Notes: a model not told the origin generated them from the sequence alone. 64,000 nt of DNA from Micromonospora lutea (GCF_016863535.1 NZ_BOPB01000005.1:124001-188000); one strand, 5' to 3'; shown: positions 52,031-60,864, numbered from the stretch's first letter. Numbers and translations are program-made.

Positions 52031-54025
52031 ATGCGTCATCTCCCTCGGGCCCACGGCCGTGTGGCCGCCGCTCTGCTCACTCTGGGCCTCGTCGCCGGCG
52101 TCATCCTGCTCGGGTCCGCCACGCCCGCGTCGGCGCACGGCACCCTGGCGATGTCCACTCCGGCCGAGGGCGCGACCGTTGACGAGGCCGTGACGGCCGT
52201 GCAGCTCTATTTCACCGAGAGAGTCCGAGAGGACGCGTACTTCACCGTCACCGCGCCCGGGGGCGGGCGGGTCGACAACGGCTGGACCCATGGCGAACCC
52301 CGCACGCTGAACCGCCCGGTGCGGGAGTACTTCCTGGTCGACGGCGTATTCGAGCCGCACGAGTACACCACCGGATTCCCCGCGGTGGTGACCGTCGCGC
52401 ACCTGCCGGCGGCCGGCCAGTACTCGGTGAGCTACCTGTCGGTGGCCTCGGACGGTGACCCGGTGCGCGGCACCCTCACCTTCCGGTACACCGGGAAGCC
52501 GACGGCTGCGCCGCAGAACTGGCAACCGCCCACCGGCCAGCCCGATCCGGCCCTGCTCGCCGCTGCCGAACAGCACGGGAACTCCGAACCGCAGGCGGCG
52601 CCGGATGCGACGGCCGGCGGCACGACGCCGGTGGCACCGACGGCACCGGTCCCGTCGGTCGCCGCCGCCCCGCCCGCCTCGGACGACCCGGGGGACACCG
52701 GTCCGCTTCGCTGGGCCGTCGTGGCGCTGGGCGTCGCTGCCATCGCCGGTCTCGTCGGGTGGCGGCTACGGCCTGCCCACGGCGAACGCAACCGCAAGGC
52801 GGTGCGTCGGCCCGGTGCCGCCCGACCTCGCGCCAGGCCGGTCAGCCCCACCAAGGGACGCCGCACCCCAGCCGCCGCCACCGGCGACAAACGCCGGGCG
52901 GTGGCCCCGGCGGCCCGGCGAGGCGCGAAGGCGGCCACCGCGTCGGTGGCGGCAACGACCGAGCGGACGGCGCACCCGGCGGCGACCGCCGTCCCGGCGG
53001 AAGCCACCGCCGTGGAGGCTGCCGCCGGGGAGACCGTCCGCGAGACGTCGGCGGACGGATCGGCGTCGACCCGCCGGTGGCCTCGGCTGAGCGACACGCG
53101 TCTCGCGTTGCTTGTCGGTGGGCTCGTGCTGACGCTGCTGGCCGGTTTCGCCCTCGGCCGGATCGGCGCCACCGACGGCCCCACCGCCACCGCGCCACCA
53201 CCGGGCGCCGCCCCGGGCGGTGGCAACCGGGACGCGGGGCAGGCGGTGTCGGCCGGCGACCTGCACCAGCACGCGCCCGGGACCGGCCCGCACACCCATC
53301 CGGGCGACGGCCGGGACCAGGCCATCGGTACGACGGTCAGCGTCGCCGGGTACACGCTGAAGCCGGTGCTGCGCACCCAACCGGCCGGCGCGACCACCGA
53401 CTACCGGTTCCGGATCGTGGGCGTCGACCGGCAGCCGGTGACCGGCTTCGCGGTGGTGCACGACAAGCCGCTGCACCTGATCGTGGTTGGCCGTGACCTT
53501 GGCGGATACCAGCACCTGCACCCGACGATGGCGGCCGACGGCACCTGGAGCGTGCCGCTGAAACTCACCCGACCCGGCGGCTACCGCATCTACGCGGACT
53601 TCACCGTCACCACCGGCGACGGCCGGGAACTGCCGCTGGTGCTCGGCGTCGACCACGAGGTGCCGGGCAACTACGAGCCGGCCGGGTTGCCCCCGTCGCA
53701 GCCACAGGCGACGACCGGTCCGTACACGGTGTCCATGGCCGGCACACCCACCATCGGCATGACCGTTCCGCTGACCTTCCGGGTCGACCGCGACGGCGCG
53801 ACCGAGCCGGCGCGGTTGGAGCGCTACCTGGGTGCGTACGGGCATCTGGTCGTGGTACGCGAGGGCGACCTCGGCTACCTGCACGTCCACCCGGAACCGG
53901 AACTGGTCGACGGCACCGTCACGTTCTGGCTGACCGCGCCGAGCACCGGCCGTTACCGGGCGTTCTTCGACTTCCAGGTCGACGGGAAGGTGCACACCGC
54001 GGCGTTCACGATCAACCTGCCCTGA
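52031..54025 (+). CDS. CopC-domain fusion protein with two membrane spans and His-rich exterior
   Basis: A 664-residue protein with an unusual layout: signal peptide 1-35; a CopC copper-binding domain starting at mature His36 (HGTLAMSTPAEGATVDEAV); span 1 about 226-246; a long Lys/Arg/Ala/Pro-rich, presumably cytoplasmic linker (about 250-355); span 2 about 356-378; a His-rich stretch (DLHQHAPGTGPHTHPGDG, about 409-426); and a C-terminal extracellular beta domain of about 230 residues. Copper binding is inferred from CopC and the histidines. GAGGA precedes ATG 52031. Confidence 0.78.
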   Translation: MRHLPRAHGRVAAALLTLGLVAGVILLGSATPASAHGTLAMSTPAEGATVDEAVTAVQLYFTERVREDAYFTVTAPGGGRVDNGWTHGEPRTLNRPVREYFLVDGVFEPHEYTTGFPAVVTVAHLPAAGQYSVSYLSVASDGDPVRGTLTFRYTGKPTAAPQNWQPPTGQPDPALLAAAEQHGNSEPQAAPDATAGGTTPVAPTAPVPSVAAAPPASDDPGDTGPLRWAVVALGVAAIAGLVGWRLRPAHGERNRKAVRRPGAARPRARPVSPTKGRRTPAAATGDKRRAVAPAARRGAKAATASVAATTERTAHPAATAVPAEATAVEAAAGETVRETSADGSASTRRWPRLSDTRLALLVGGLVLTLLAGFALGRIGATDGPTATAPPPGAAPGGGNRDAGQAVSAGDLHQHAPGTGPHTHPGDGRDQAIGTTVSVAGYTLKPVLRTQPAGATTDYRFRIVGVDRQPVTGFAVVHDKPLHLIVVGRDLGGYQHLHPTMAADGTWSVPLKLTRPGGYRIYADFTVTTGDGRELPLVLGVDHEVPGNYEPAGLPPSQPQATTGPYTVSMAGTPTIGMTVPLTFRVDRDGATEPARLERYLGAYGHLVVVREGDLGYLHVHPEPELVDGTVTFWLTAPSTGRYRAFFDFQVDGKVHTAAFTINLP

Positions 54026-54092
54026 CGTCCTCGTCCAACCGGGAACCCACCGCGACCGGATCACCGGCCGCCAGAACGGCACCGCGAGGGGT

Positions 54093-54179
54093 GTGCCGGG
54101 CAGGCGGTGTTCGCGGCCCCTCGCCGCGTTCGTCGGCCTCGTCCTGGCCGCGTCAGTGATGGTCGTCCTGGCGGGCTGA
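54093..54179 (+). CDS. Candidate 28-residue hydrophobic peptide
   Basis: GTG 54093 opens a basic start (PGRRCSRPLAAF) followed by VGLVLAASVMVVLAG and TGA. It looks like a lipoprotein signal peptide that stops one residue before the lipobox Cys: TGA stands where TGC would give LAGC. GAGGGG lies just upstream. It may be a tiny membrane peptide or the stump of a decayed lipoprotein gene. Confidence 0.3.
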   Translation: MPGRRCSRPLAAFVGLVLAASVMVVLAG

Positions 54180-54234
54180 CCGTTCGGGTGACGATGGGAC
54201 GCAACCGATCCGGGTTCTGGCACGTCCGATCGGC

Positions 54235-55116
54235 ATGAGCATTCGTCGAAGCGGGCGACTGGCGGTCGTCCCCCTGCTGTTGCTGACCTCTGCGGCCTGC
54301 GGCCAGCAGGCCGGTGGCGTCGGGTCGGGAGAGGCGGACTCGCCCGAGCGGTCCTACTCCGCCGACGCGGTCGTGTTCCGGATGGATCACACCGGCGGTT
54401 TCGTGACGCCAGCCATGCTGGCCACCCGGCTGCCCACGATCAGCGTGTACGGTGACGGCCGCGTGATCACCCAGGGCCCGGTCACCCTGATCTATCCGGG
54501 ACCGGCGCTGCCCAACCTTCAGGTGGCCACGATCAGTGCCACGGAGGTCGACGAGCTGCTCAAGGCGGCCCGCGCCGCAGGGGTGGGCAGCGCGGCCGAC
54601 CTGGGCAGGCCACCGGTCTCCGACGCACCCTCGACCCGCTTCACAGTCCTCGGTGACAACGGGGTCGAGGAGTCTGAGGTCTACGCCCTCGCCGAGTCCG
54701 ACGGCGCGGAGGCCGGCCTCACCGCCGACCAGCGGGCGGGCCGGGACAAGCTGCGCGAGTTCGCGGATTCGCTGACCGCCGGGTCCGGTCCACTCGCCGC
54801 CGGCCAGGCGGACACGCAGCCGTACGCGCCGAGCGCTGTCGCGGCCGTGGCCGAGCCCTGGACCGCCAACGCCGATGCCGGCGAGCAGCCCGAGGTGGCC
54901 TGGCCTGGGCCGGCGCTGCCCGGCCCCGAACTCGGCCAGGGCGTGGGGTTGGGTTGCGTCACGGTGACCGGTGACGAGGCGCAGCAGGTGCTCACCGCCG
55001 CGGCGGCGGCGAACGCGGCCACCCCGTGGGTTTCCGACGGCAAGCGGTGGACGGTGACGCTGCGGCCGCTGCTGCCCGACGAGACCGACTGCGGCGACCT
55101 GGCCGCGAACCGCTGA
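54235..55116 (+). CDS. Hypothetical lipoprotein (293 residues)
   Basis: Lipobox LLTSAAC puts the lipidated Cys at residue 22. The rest is an exported domain with FRMDHTGGFVTPAML, LPTISVYGDGRVITQGPV, LKAARAAGVG and a C-terminal half with GCVTVTGDEAQQVL and WTVTLRPLLPDETDC, a pattern seen in actinobacterial lipoproteins of unknown function. No catalytic motif is visible. Confidence 0.8.
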   Translation: MSIRRSGRLAVVPLLLLTSAACGQQAGGVGSGEADSPERSYSADAVVFRMDHTGGFVTPAMLATRLPTISVYGDGRVITQGPVTLIYPGPALPNLQVATISATEVDELLKAARAAGVGSAADLGRPPVSDAPSTRFTVLGDNGVEESEVYALAESDGAEAGLTADQRAGRDKLREFADSLTAGSGPLAAGQADTQPYAPSAVAAVAEPWTANADAGEQPEVAWPGPALPGPELGQGVGLGCVTVTGDEAQQVLTAAAAANAATPWVSDGKRWTVTLRPLLPDETDCGDLAANR

Positions 55117-55124
55117 TCCCGGAT

Positions 55125-55151
55125 CCGGGCGGTCGGTCACCGGCCGCCCGG
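55125..55151 (+). terminator. Hairpin after the lipoprotein gene
   Basis: CCGGGCGGTCGG and CCGGCCGCCCGG pair over 12 bp with one T-G wobble and a 3-nt loop, starting 9 bp past the stop codon. Confidence 0.65.
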
Positions 55152-55181
55152 CAATCCAGCGGGCTGATGGCGTGGGCCGGT

Positions 55182-55187
55182 TAGGCT
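55182..55187 (+). promoter_or_regulatory. -10 element TAGGCT of the P-loop gene
   Basis: TAGGCT followed by 8 nt and ATG 55196, no Shine-Dalgarno sequence. Confidence 0.45.
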
Positions 55188-55195
55188 GCCGCCCG

Positions 55196-55729
55196 ATGAG
55201 CAAGAGGCTGTCTCGCATCCTGGTCTACGGGGTCCACGGCTCCGGCAAGTCGACCCTGGCGCAGCAGTTGTCGCAGCGGCTCGGGCTGCCCTGGTACCCG
55301 GTCGACGACCTGCTCTGGGAACCCAACTGGGTCGAGGTGCCCGTGCCGGTGCAACGCAGCCGGATCGAGGCGATCTGCCGTCGGGACCGCTGGATCCTCG
55401 ACGGGGCGTATCACGGTTGGCGGGACGTGCCGTTGGCCCGCGCGGACCTGGTCATCGGCCTGGACTACCCGCGTGGGTTGTCCTTCCGATGGCTGCTGCG
55501 GCGCACCCTGCGTCGGCTGTCGACGGGGGAGAGGATCTGTAACGGCAACCGGGAGTCGCTGGGCAGCGTGCTCTCCACCGACTCGGTCCTGATGTGGCAC
55601 GTGACCGGGTTCGGCCGGGAACGGCGTCGGCTGCGGGCCTGGCACGCCGATCCGACCGGACCGCCGGTGCTGTTGCTCGATTCTCCGGAGGCCCTCGAAC
55701 GCTGGCTGGCCGGCCTGCCGTCCCGGTGA
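55196..55729 (+). CDS. P-loop NTPase, adenylate-kinase-like (topology modulation family)
   Basis: A 177-residue kinase-like protein. Walker A is LVYGVHGSGKSTLAQQLSQRLG near the N-terminus; PWYPVDDLLWEPNWVEV and RWILDGAYHGWRDVPLARADLVIGLDYPR follow the pattern of FlaR/topology-modulation proteins. Substrate is unknown. ATG 55196 is chosen by family start and the -10 element. Confidence 0.83.
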   Translation: MSKRLSRILVYGVHGSGKSTLAQQLSQRLGLPWYPVDDLLWEPNWVEVPVPVQRSRIEAICRRDRWILDGAYHGWRDVPLARADLVIGLDYPRGLSFRWLLRRTLRRLSTGERICNGNRESLGSVLSTDSVLMWHVTGFGRERRRLRAWHADPTGPPVLLLDSPEALERWLAGLPSR

Positions 55730-55831
55730 GAGTCCGCTACTGCTGCCCATCGCGGCCGGTCACCTGGCGTACGGCGGCCCGTGGCGGGAAACCCACCTGC
55801 TCGACGACGGGACCCGTGACACCATCGCCGG

Positions 55832-56527
55832 GTGAATCAGCGAGCCCAGCCGATGTACGAACCGTTCGCCGCCGAGTTCGAGGCTCATGCCCGCGACAGC
55901 GCCTACAACGCCCACTACGACCGGCCGGCGGTGCTCGATCTGCTCGGCGACGTCACGGGTGCCCGGGTGCTGGACGCCGGTTGCGGACCGGGTCTGTACG
56001 CGGAGGAACTGCTGGCCCGGGGCGCCGTCGTCACCGCGTTCGACGCCAGTCCGGAGATGGTGAAGCTGGCCGGGCGGCGTCTGGGTGGGCAGGCCGACGT
56101 GCGGGTGTGGGATCTGGAACGGCCGCTGACCTGGCTGCCGGACGCGACACAGGACGTCGTTCTCATGGCCCTGGTGATCCACCACATCGAGGACCGGTCG
56201 GCCGCGCTGTCCGAAGTGCACCGGGTGCTTCGCTCGGGCGGTCACCTGGTCGTTTCGACCACCCACCCCACCAGCGACTGGCTGCTCGCCGGGGGCGGCT
56301 ACTTCGATCGGGCGCCGGTGGAGGAGACCTGGCAGACGTCGTGGCGGGTGCGCTACTGGCGGCAGCCGTTGGAGGCATGGTGCCGGGAGTTCGCGGAGGC
56401 GGGATTCCTGATCGAGCGGCTGGTCGAGCCGCAGCCGGCCAGCACCATGGCCGCCCGGCATCCCGAGGTCCACGACAAGCTGGCCCACGCGCCGGGTTTC
56501 ATCGCGTTCCGACTTCTCAAACCGTGA
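55832..56527 (+). CDS. Class I SAM-dependent methyltransferase
   Basis: A 231-residue methyltransferase: YEPFAAEFEAHARDSAYNAHYDRP, SAM motif I ARVLDAGCGPGLYAEELLARGA, VTAFDASPEM, then VLMALVIHHIEDRSAALSEVHRVLRSGGHLVVST divided over motifs II and III. The acceptor is unknown. GTG 55832 is used; ATG 55853 is an alternative. Confidence 0.85.
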   Translation: MNQRAQPMYEPFAAEFEAHARDSAYNAHYDRPAVLDLLGDVTGARVLDAGCGPGLYAEELLARGAVVTAFDASPEMVKLAGRRLGGQADVRVWDLERPLTWLPDATQDVVLMALVIHHIEDRSAALSEVHRVLRSGGHLVVSTTHPTSDWLLAGGGYFDRAPVEETWQTSWRVRYWRQPLEAWCREFAEAGFLIERLVEPQPASTMAARHPEVHDKLAHAPGFIAFRLLKP

Positions 56528-56571
56528 TGTCGGGGCGCGAACTTGACCCGGACGCGACCGGGCACCGGCGC

Positions 56572-56577
56572 TACGGT
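56572..56577 (+). promoter_or_regulatory. -10 element TACGGT of the Nudix gene
   Basis: TACGGT followed by 6 nt and ATG 56584, no Shine-Dalgarno sequence: leaderless start. Confidence 0.4.
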
Positions 56578-56583
56578 GGGTCG

Positions 56584-57108
56584 ATGGACGAACTCGTGGC
56601 CCTCTACCTGGAGGGTGACACCTCGGGAACCGTCACCGGCACCGCGCCACGCAGTGCCGTACGCGCCGGCAACCTGCCGCACGCCGCGACGGCGGTGCTG
56701 CTGGTCGACGAGCGGGACCGGGTCTACGTCCACCGCCGGACCGACACCAAGGACGTCTACCCGGGTATGCACGACGCCTTCGCCGGAGGCGTCGTGCTGG
56801 CCGGCGAGGACCCGTCCGAGGCGGCGGCCCGGGAGCTCACCGAGGAGCTGGGCGTCACGAACTGCGAGATCCAGCCCTGCCTGCGGTACTGGTACGCCGA
56901 CACGCGCACCAACTACCTCGCGTACGTCTTCGAGGCACGCTATGAGCGGCACCGCTGCGGTCCGGTGGTGCACCAGCCCAGCGAGGTCGCTGACGGGTGG
57001 TGGTGCGACCTGGCCGAGTTGGTCTCCCGGCTCGCCGATCCGTCCTGGCCCTTCGTGCCCGACGGTCGGGTCACCCTCGACCACTACCTGCGGCAGGTGT
57101 CGCGGTAG
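56584..57108 (+). CDS. Nudix hydrolase
   Basis: A 174-residue Nudix protein. The Nudix box GX5EX7REUXEEXGU is complete in GVVLAGEDPSEAAARELTEELGV (about residues 79-101). LPHAATAVLLVDERDRVYVHRRT and DVYPGMHDAFAGG resemble the IDI/YfcD group, which act on nucleoside or isoprenoid diphosphates. Substrate not determinable. Convergent with the S15 peptidase gene. Confidence 0.9.
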   Translation: MDELVALYLEGDTSGTVTGTAPRSAVRAGNLPHAATAVLLVDERDRVYVHRRTDTKDVYPGMHDAFAGGVVLAGEDPSEAAARELTEELGVTNCEIQPCLRYWYADTRTNYLAYVFEARYERHRCGPVVHQPSEVADGWWCDLAELVSRLADPSWPFVPDGRVTLDHYLRQVSR

Positions 57109-57145
57109 GTCGGGCTCGGCCAGTCGTTGGGGCCGGGCGTCCGGG

Positions 57146-59023
57146 TCAGAAGCCCAGGGCGGCCCTCCCGCCCACCACCGGGAGGCGTAGATCGCTGTGG
57201 TGCGGTGCGACTCGCAGTCGGGTGCCGCCCAGCGGCAGCAGGGTGTATTCCTGGTCGGTGGAGAAGATCACCAGACCGATCCGGTGGCCCGCCGGGAAGA
57301 TGTGGTCCTTGGGTTCCAGGGTCCACCGCAGGTCGTACAGCTTGCCCTGGCGCAGCGGATCGGTGCGCGACGCGTCGTGGCGGTTCTGCGGGTCCATCCA
57401 GCCCCGGGTCACCACCGCCGGCGCGGCGTCCGAGCCGGGCGGGCCGTAATCGACCAGGTACGCGGTGAGGTTCGCGTCCGGTTTGTTGTCGACGGCCAGG
57501 CGCAGCCGCAGCTCCGGGCGGCCGGAAATGCGGACGTCGCGGGTCAGCGTGGGGGAGAGGTACGCCAACCGGTGCGGGTTGGCGGCGTCCGGATCGGCGA
57601 CCAGATCGTCCGGGTGGATGGTGCGACCCTCGTCGACGAAGCGCTGCTCGACCTTTGCCTTCGGCGGCTTTCCGGAGGTCAGCGTGCCCGTGCTGGCGTC
57701 GGTGGCGGCCAGCCGCAGCGCGACCTGCCGACTGTCCGGGTCGGGCCAGTTGGCGTACGTCGTATAGGTGCGGTCCTCGCGCTGCACCACGGCGGTCGGC
57801 TCGTCCATGATCCCGTTGGGCACCTGCCACAGCCAGTGGTCGAACCACCGGTTCTCGGTCTGCTTCCAGGTCCAGGTGCGGCCGTCGGGCAGGGTCACCG
57901 AGGCGGTGTTGCCCGGACCGCCGTGTCCGCCCTGGTGCAGCCAGATGCGGCGCGGAACGCGGTGCCGGGTCAGCTCGTCCCACCAGCCGGCGAAATGCTC
58001 GGTCTTGACGTTCCAGTCGTTGAGGCCGTGCACGACGAGCACGCTGGCCCGTACCTTGCGGGCGTCGAGGTGGTCCCGGTCGCCCCAGAACGCGGAGTAG
58101 TCGCCGGTGACGCGGTCCTGCCCGGCGGTCAGCGCGGCGATCTCCTCGGCGCAGCGGCCCTCCGCCCGGGCCTGGCCGGCGGTGAACCCGGCCAGCACGT
58201 CGGTGTCCTCACCCTGGTACGTCCCCGGTGCCACCACCAGGCCGTTGGCGCGGTAGTAGTCGTACCAGCTGCTGATGGCGGCCACCGGCACGATGGTCCG
58301 CAGCCCCGGGACGCCGGTGGCGGCCACCTGGTTGGGCAGCGTGCCGTTGTAGGAGACGCCGGTCATGCCGACCGCCCCGGTGGTCCAGTCGGCGGTGACC
58401 GCCGCCCCGGCCGCGTCGTACCCCTTCGCCCGTCCGTTCAGCCAGTCGATCACCGCCCTGGTACCGAGCGTCTCGGCCTGGTCGCCGCTGGTCGGACAGC
58501 CGTCGGAATCGCCGGTGCCGACACTCTGGCCGAGGACCACCGCGTACCCCCGGGGCACGTAGTAGTCGTCCAGCGAGCCGGGCAGGTTGGCCTTTGCCGC
58601 CGCCCGCTGCACCGCCACGTCGGAGGTCCGGCGGCCGGACCGGCGGTCGACGTCGTTCTGCGGCAGCTCGTCCACCAGGACGCTCGGGTACGGCACGTCG
58701 TACCAGACGTCCTTGCGGTACGGGCTGTGCTCGAAGATGACCGGCACCTTGAACCCGGCCGTGGCGGTCTCTCGGGGCCGGGATATGTCGATCGCCACCC
58801 GGTCGAGGCGGCCGTCGCCGTCGGTGTCCACAGTGGTCTCGACGTACACCCTCTCCTCGATCGCGTCGGCGAGCGAGAACACCGGTTGGGTCATGCCGTC
58901 GACGACCACGATGCCCGGTGTGGTGGTGGGTGCGGGCCGCGCCGCCGCCGGAGCCGCGCTCAGTGCCAGCGCAGCGGACAGCCCGATGCCGAGTAGTGCC
59001 AGCAGGTGGGGGGAGCGACGCAC
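57146..59023 (-). CDS. Secreted Xaa-Pro dipeptidyl-peptidase (S15/CocE family)
   Basis: A 625-residue exported alpha/beta hydrolase: signal peptide 1-28, S15 domain with the nucleophile Ser224 in GMTGVSYNGTLPN, the acid in VVHGLNDWNVKTEHF and the His in HQGGHGG, then a C-terminal galactose-binding-like jelly-roll (ISGRPELRLRLAVDNKPDAN). It cleaves X-Pro dipeptides from peptide N-termini. GTG 59023 follows GGGAGA. Length is normal for the actinobacterial type. Confidence 0.9.
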   Translation of the reverse strand: MRRSPHLLALLGIGLSAALALSAAPAAARPAPTTTPGIVVVDGMTQPVFSLADAIEERVYVETTVDTDGDGRLDRVAIDISRPRETATAGFKVPVIFEHSPYRKDVWYDVPYPSVLVDELPQNDVDRRSGRRTSDVAVQRAAAKANLPGSLDDYYVPRGYAVVLGQSVGTGDSDGCPTSGDQAETLGTRAVIDWLNGRAKGYDAAGAAVTADWTTGAVGMTGVSYNGTLPNQVAATGVPGLRTIVPVAAISSWYDYYRANGLVVAPGTYQGEDTDVLAGFTAGQARAEGRCAEEIAALTAGQDRVTGDYSAFWGDRDHLDARKVRASVLVVHGLNDWNVKTEHFAGWWDELTRHRVPRRIWLHQGGHGGPGNTASVTLPDGRTWTWKQTENRWFDHWLWQVPNGIMDEPTAVVQREDRTYTTYANWPDPDSRQVALRLAATDASTGTLTSGKPPKAKVEQRFVDEGRTIHPDDLVADPDAANPHRLAYLSPTLTRDVRISGRPELRLRLAVDNKPDANLTAYLVDYGPPGSDAAPAVVTRGWMDPQNRHDASRTDPLRQGKLYDLRWTLEPKDHIFPAGHRIGLVIFSTDQEYTLLPLGGTRLRVAPHHSDLRLPVVGGRAALGF

Positions 59024-59161
59024 GTGCGTCTCCCTTCGGTGGCCGGAGTCCGCCAGGGATGGCGACCATCGATGACATGCTATGCCGCGCGGCGGCGGTA
59101 TGGTGACCGTCCGAGCTGCGACCGGTCGAGCCGGAAAGAATCAAATATTTACATCTTGTGA

Positions 59162-59175
59162 TGTTATCGCTCACA
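59162..59175. promoter_or_regulatory. Degenerate LacI-type operator TGTTATCGCTCACA
   Basis: Matches the perfect operator at 45164-45177 in 12 of 14 positions, including the central CG. It lies in an AT-rich patch suited to a promoter, 337 bp upstream of the CBM2 esterase start. Confidence 0.55.
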
Positions 59176-59261
59176 GGTTAGGTTGCGGGGGCAGGAGCGA
59201 AGGGCACGCTCCGACGTCCCCCGCCCGGTCGGTGACCAGGCGAGCCGAGGCGCGCTGCGCC

Positions 59262-59324
59262 GGCTGACGGGCACTGCGGGCCCCGTGCGGGACGGTCCAC
59301 GCCGTCAGCCCAGGTGGCTGACGG
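59262..59324 (+). other. Attenuator-like competing stem segments
   Basis: GGCTGACGG occurs at 59262-59270 and again at 59316-59324; its exact complement CCGTCAGCC is at 59302-59310. The middle segment can pair with either copy but not both; the downstream pair has a 5-nt loop. Confidence 0.4.
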
Positions 59325-59511
59325 TACGTCGCGGGAGCCGTGGCACACGTCGAATGCCGTCCCCGGGCCGCCCACCTGACCTGACAGCCCGGGCCGGTGT
59401 CGCACCGTATCCAGGCGCATCCCTCGCGGTACGTCGGCCGTTCCCGGCGTTGCCACCACCGCGATGCGCCGCACCACCGCGCGTCCCAGCGGGCGCGGAA
59501 TGGAGTACACG

Positions 59512-60858
59512 ATGTCCAGGCGTAAATCGATTTTCGGGCCTGTCGCGCTCGCGGCACTGATGGTGCTGGCCGCCGCCGGCACAGCTCTGAGCGCGCACCC
59601 CCGCAGCGTCCCGGCCGCACAGTCCGGCATCCTGGCCGCGACCGCCGGCTGCGGCCAGGCACCCACGCTGCGCAGCGGTACGCACACCATCCAGAGCAAC
59701 GGCAAGAACCGCAGTTACATCCTGCGGGTGCCGGACAACTACAACAACAACCACCCGTACCGACTGGTGTTCGGATTCCACTGGCTCAACGGGTCAGCGA
59801 CCGACGTCGCCACCGGTCAGACCGTGCAGCGCGACACCTGGGCCTACTACGGACTGCTGCCGCTGTCGAACAACAGCACCATCTTCGTCGCGCCGCAGGG
59901 CCTCAACAGTGGCTGGGCCAACTCCGGTGGCGAGGACGTCACCTTCGTCGACGACATGCTCCGGCAGATCGAGAACGCCCTCTGCGTCGAGACCTCGCAG
60001 CGCTTCGCGCTCGGATTCAGCTACGGCGGCGCCATGAGCTACGCCGTCGCCTGTGCCCGGCCGAACATCTTCCGCGCCGTCGCCGTCTACGGCGGTGCGC
60101 AACTGAGTGGTTGCAGCGGCGGCACCCAGCCGGTCGCCTACTTCGGTGCGCATGGCATCCGCGACAGCGTGCTCAACATCTCCAACGGACGGTCACTACG
60201 GGACCGGTTCGTCCGCAACAACGGCTGCACCGCGCAGAATCCGCCGGAACCGTCGCAGGGCAGCCTGACCCACCGCAGTACCACCTACTCCGGCTGCGCA
60301 TCCGGCTACCCCGTGGTCTGGGCAGCATTCGACGAGGGACACATCGCCGCACCGCAGGACGGCGCACCCGGTGACAGCGGCTCCCGGACCTGGCTGCCGG
60401 GTGAGACCTGGCGCTTCTTCACCCAGTTCGACAGCACCACGCCGCCGCCCGGTCCGACCACCCCGCCGCCCGGTCCGACGACCCCGCCGCCGGGCCCCAC
60501 CACCCCGCCGCCGGGCCCGACCACGCCGCCGCCCGGGTCGGGCGCCTGCCGGGTGAGCGTCGCGGTCAACGCCTGGAACAACGGCCTCACCGAGAACATC
60601 ACCATCACCAACACCGGCACCAGCGCCATCAACGGCTGGTCACTGGTCTTCACCCTGCCCAGCGGCCAGACCATCACCGGCGGCTGGAACGCCACCTACT
60701 CCCCCACCTCAGGACAGGTGACCGCCAGAAACGTCTCCTACAACGCCAGCATCCCCACCAACGGATCACTGACCATCGGCTTCCAGGCCACCCACACCGG
60801 CAACACCGCCCAACCCACCTCCTTCACCCTCAACGGCGCCACCTGCACCATCGCCTGA
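59512..60858 (+). CDS. Secreted esterase (PHB depolymerase/feruloyl esterase type) with CBM2
   Basis: A 448-residue exported enzyme: signal peptide to about residue 30-40; alpha/beta hydrolase domain about 47-305 with nucleophile motif LGFSYGGAMSY and VFGFHWLNGSATDV; a Pro/Thr linker of five 7-residue repeats (about 309-343); and a C-terminal family 2 carbohydrate-binding module (ACRVSVAVNAWNNG to ATCTIA). LpqC-like esterases release acyl groups such as ferulate from plant polysaccharides. ATG 59512 has GGAG 6 nt upstream. A LacI-like site and long leader precede it, and two hairpins follow. Confidence 0.88.
   Translation: MSRRKSIFGPVALAALMVLAAAGTALSAHPRSVPAAQSGILAATAGCGQAPTLRSGTHTIQSNGKNRSYILRVPDNYNNNHPYRLVFGFHWLNGSATDVATGQTVQRDTWAYYGLLPLSNNSTIFVAPQGLNSGWANSGGEDVTFVDDMLRQIENALCVETSQRFALGFSYGGAMSYAVACARPNIFRAVAVYGGAQLSGCSGGTQPVAYFGAHGIRDSVLNISNGRSLRDRFVRNNGCTAQNPPEPSQGSLTHRSTTYSGCASGYPVVWAAFDEGHIAAPQDGAPGDSGSRTWLPGETWRFFTQFDSTTPPPGPTTPPPGPTTPPPGPTTPPPGPTTPPPGSGACRVSVAVNAWNNGLTENITITNTGTSAINGWSLVFTLPSGQTITGGWNATYSPTSGQVTARNVSYNASIPTNGSLTIGFQATHTGNTAQPTSFTLNGATCTIA
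60436..60540 (+). repeat. Five 21-bp tandem repeats encoding the Pro/Thr linker
   Basis: Five in-frame copies of ACC-ACS-CCG-CCG-CCS-GGY-CCS encode (TTPPPGP)n between the esterase and CBM2 domains. The repeat number may vary between strains. Confidence 0.9.
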
Positions 60859-60864
60859 CACCCA

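Larger units (their letters stand above)
59024..59511. other. Long intergenic region / esterase 5' leader
   Basis: 488 bp between the divergent S15 and esterase genes. It holds an AT-rich patch and LacI-like operator near 59162, then about 330 bp of leader with three mutually pairing 9-mers (59262-59324). No credible gene was found in it. Confidence 0.6.

Noticed and set aside
59157..59175. A CRP-like site TGTGA-N9-TCACA upstream of the esterase
   Set aside because: The spacer is 9 rather than 6 bp, and the same bases fit a LacI-type operator better.
60436..60540. Tandem repeats as a possible CRISPR or minisatellite
   Set aside because: They are in-frame 21-bp repeats encoding a Pro/Thr linker between two known domains, without spacers.
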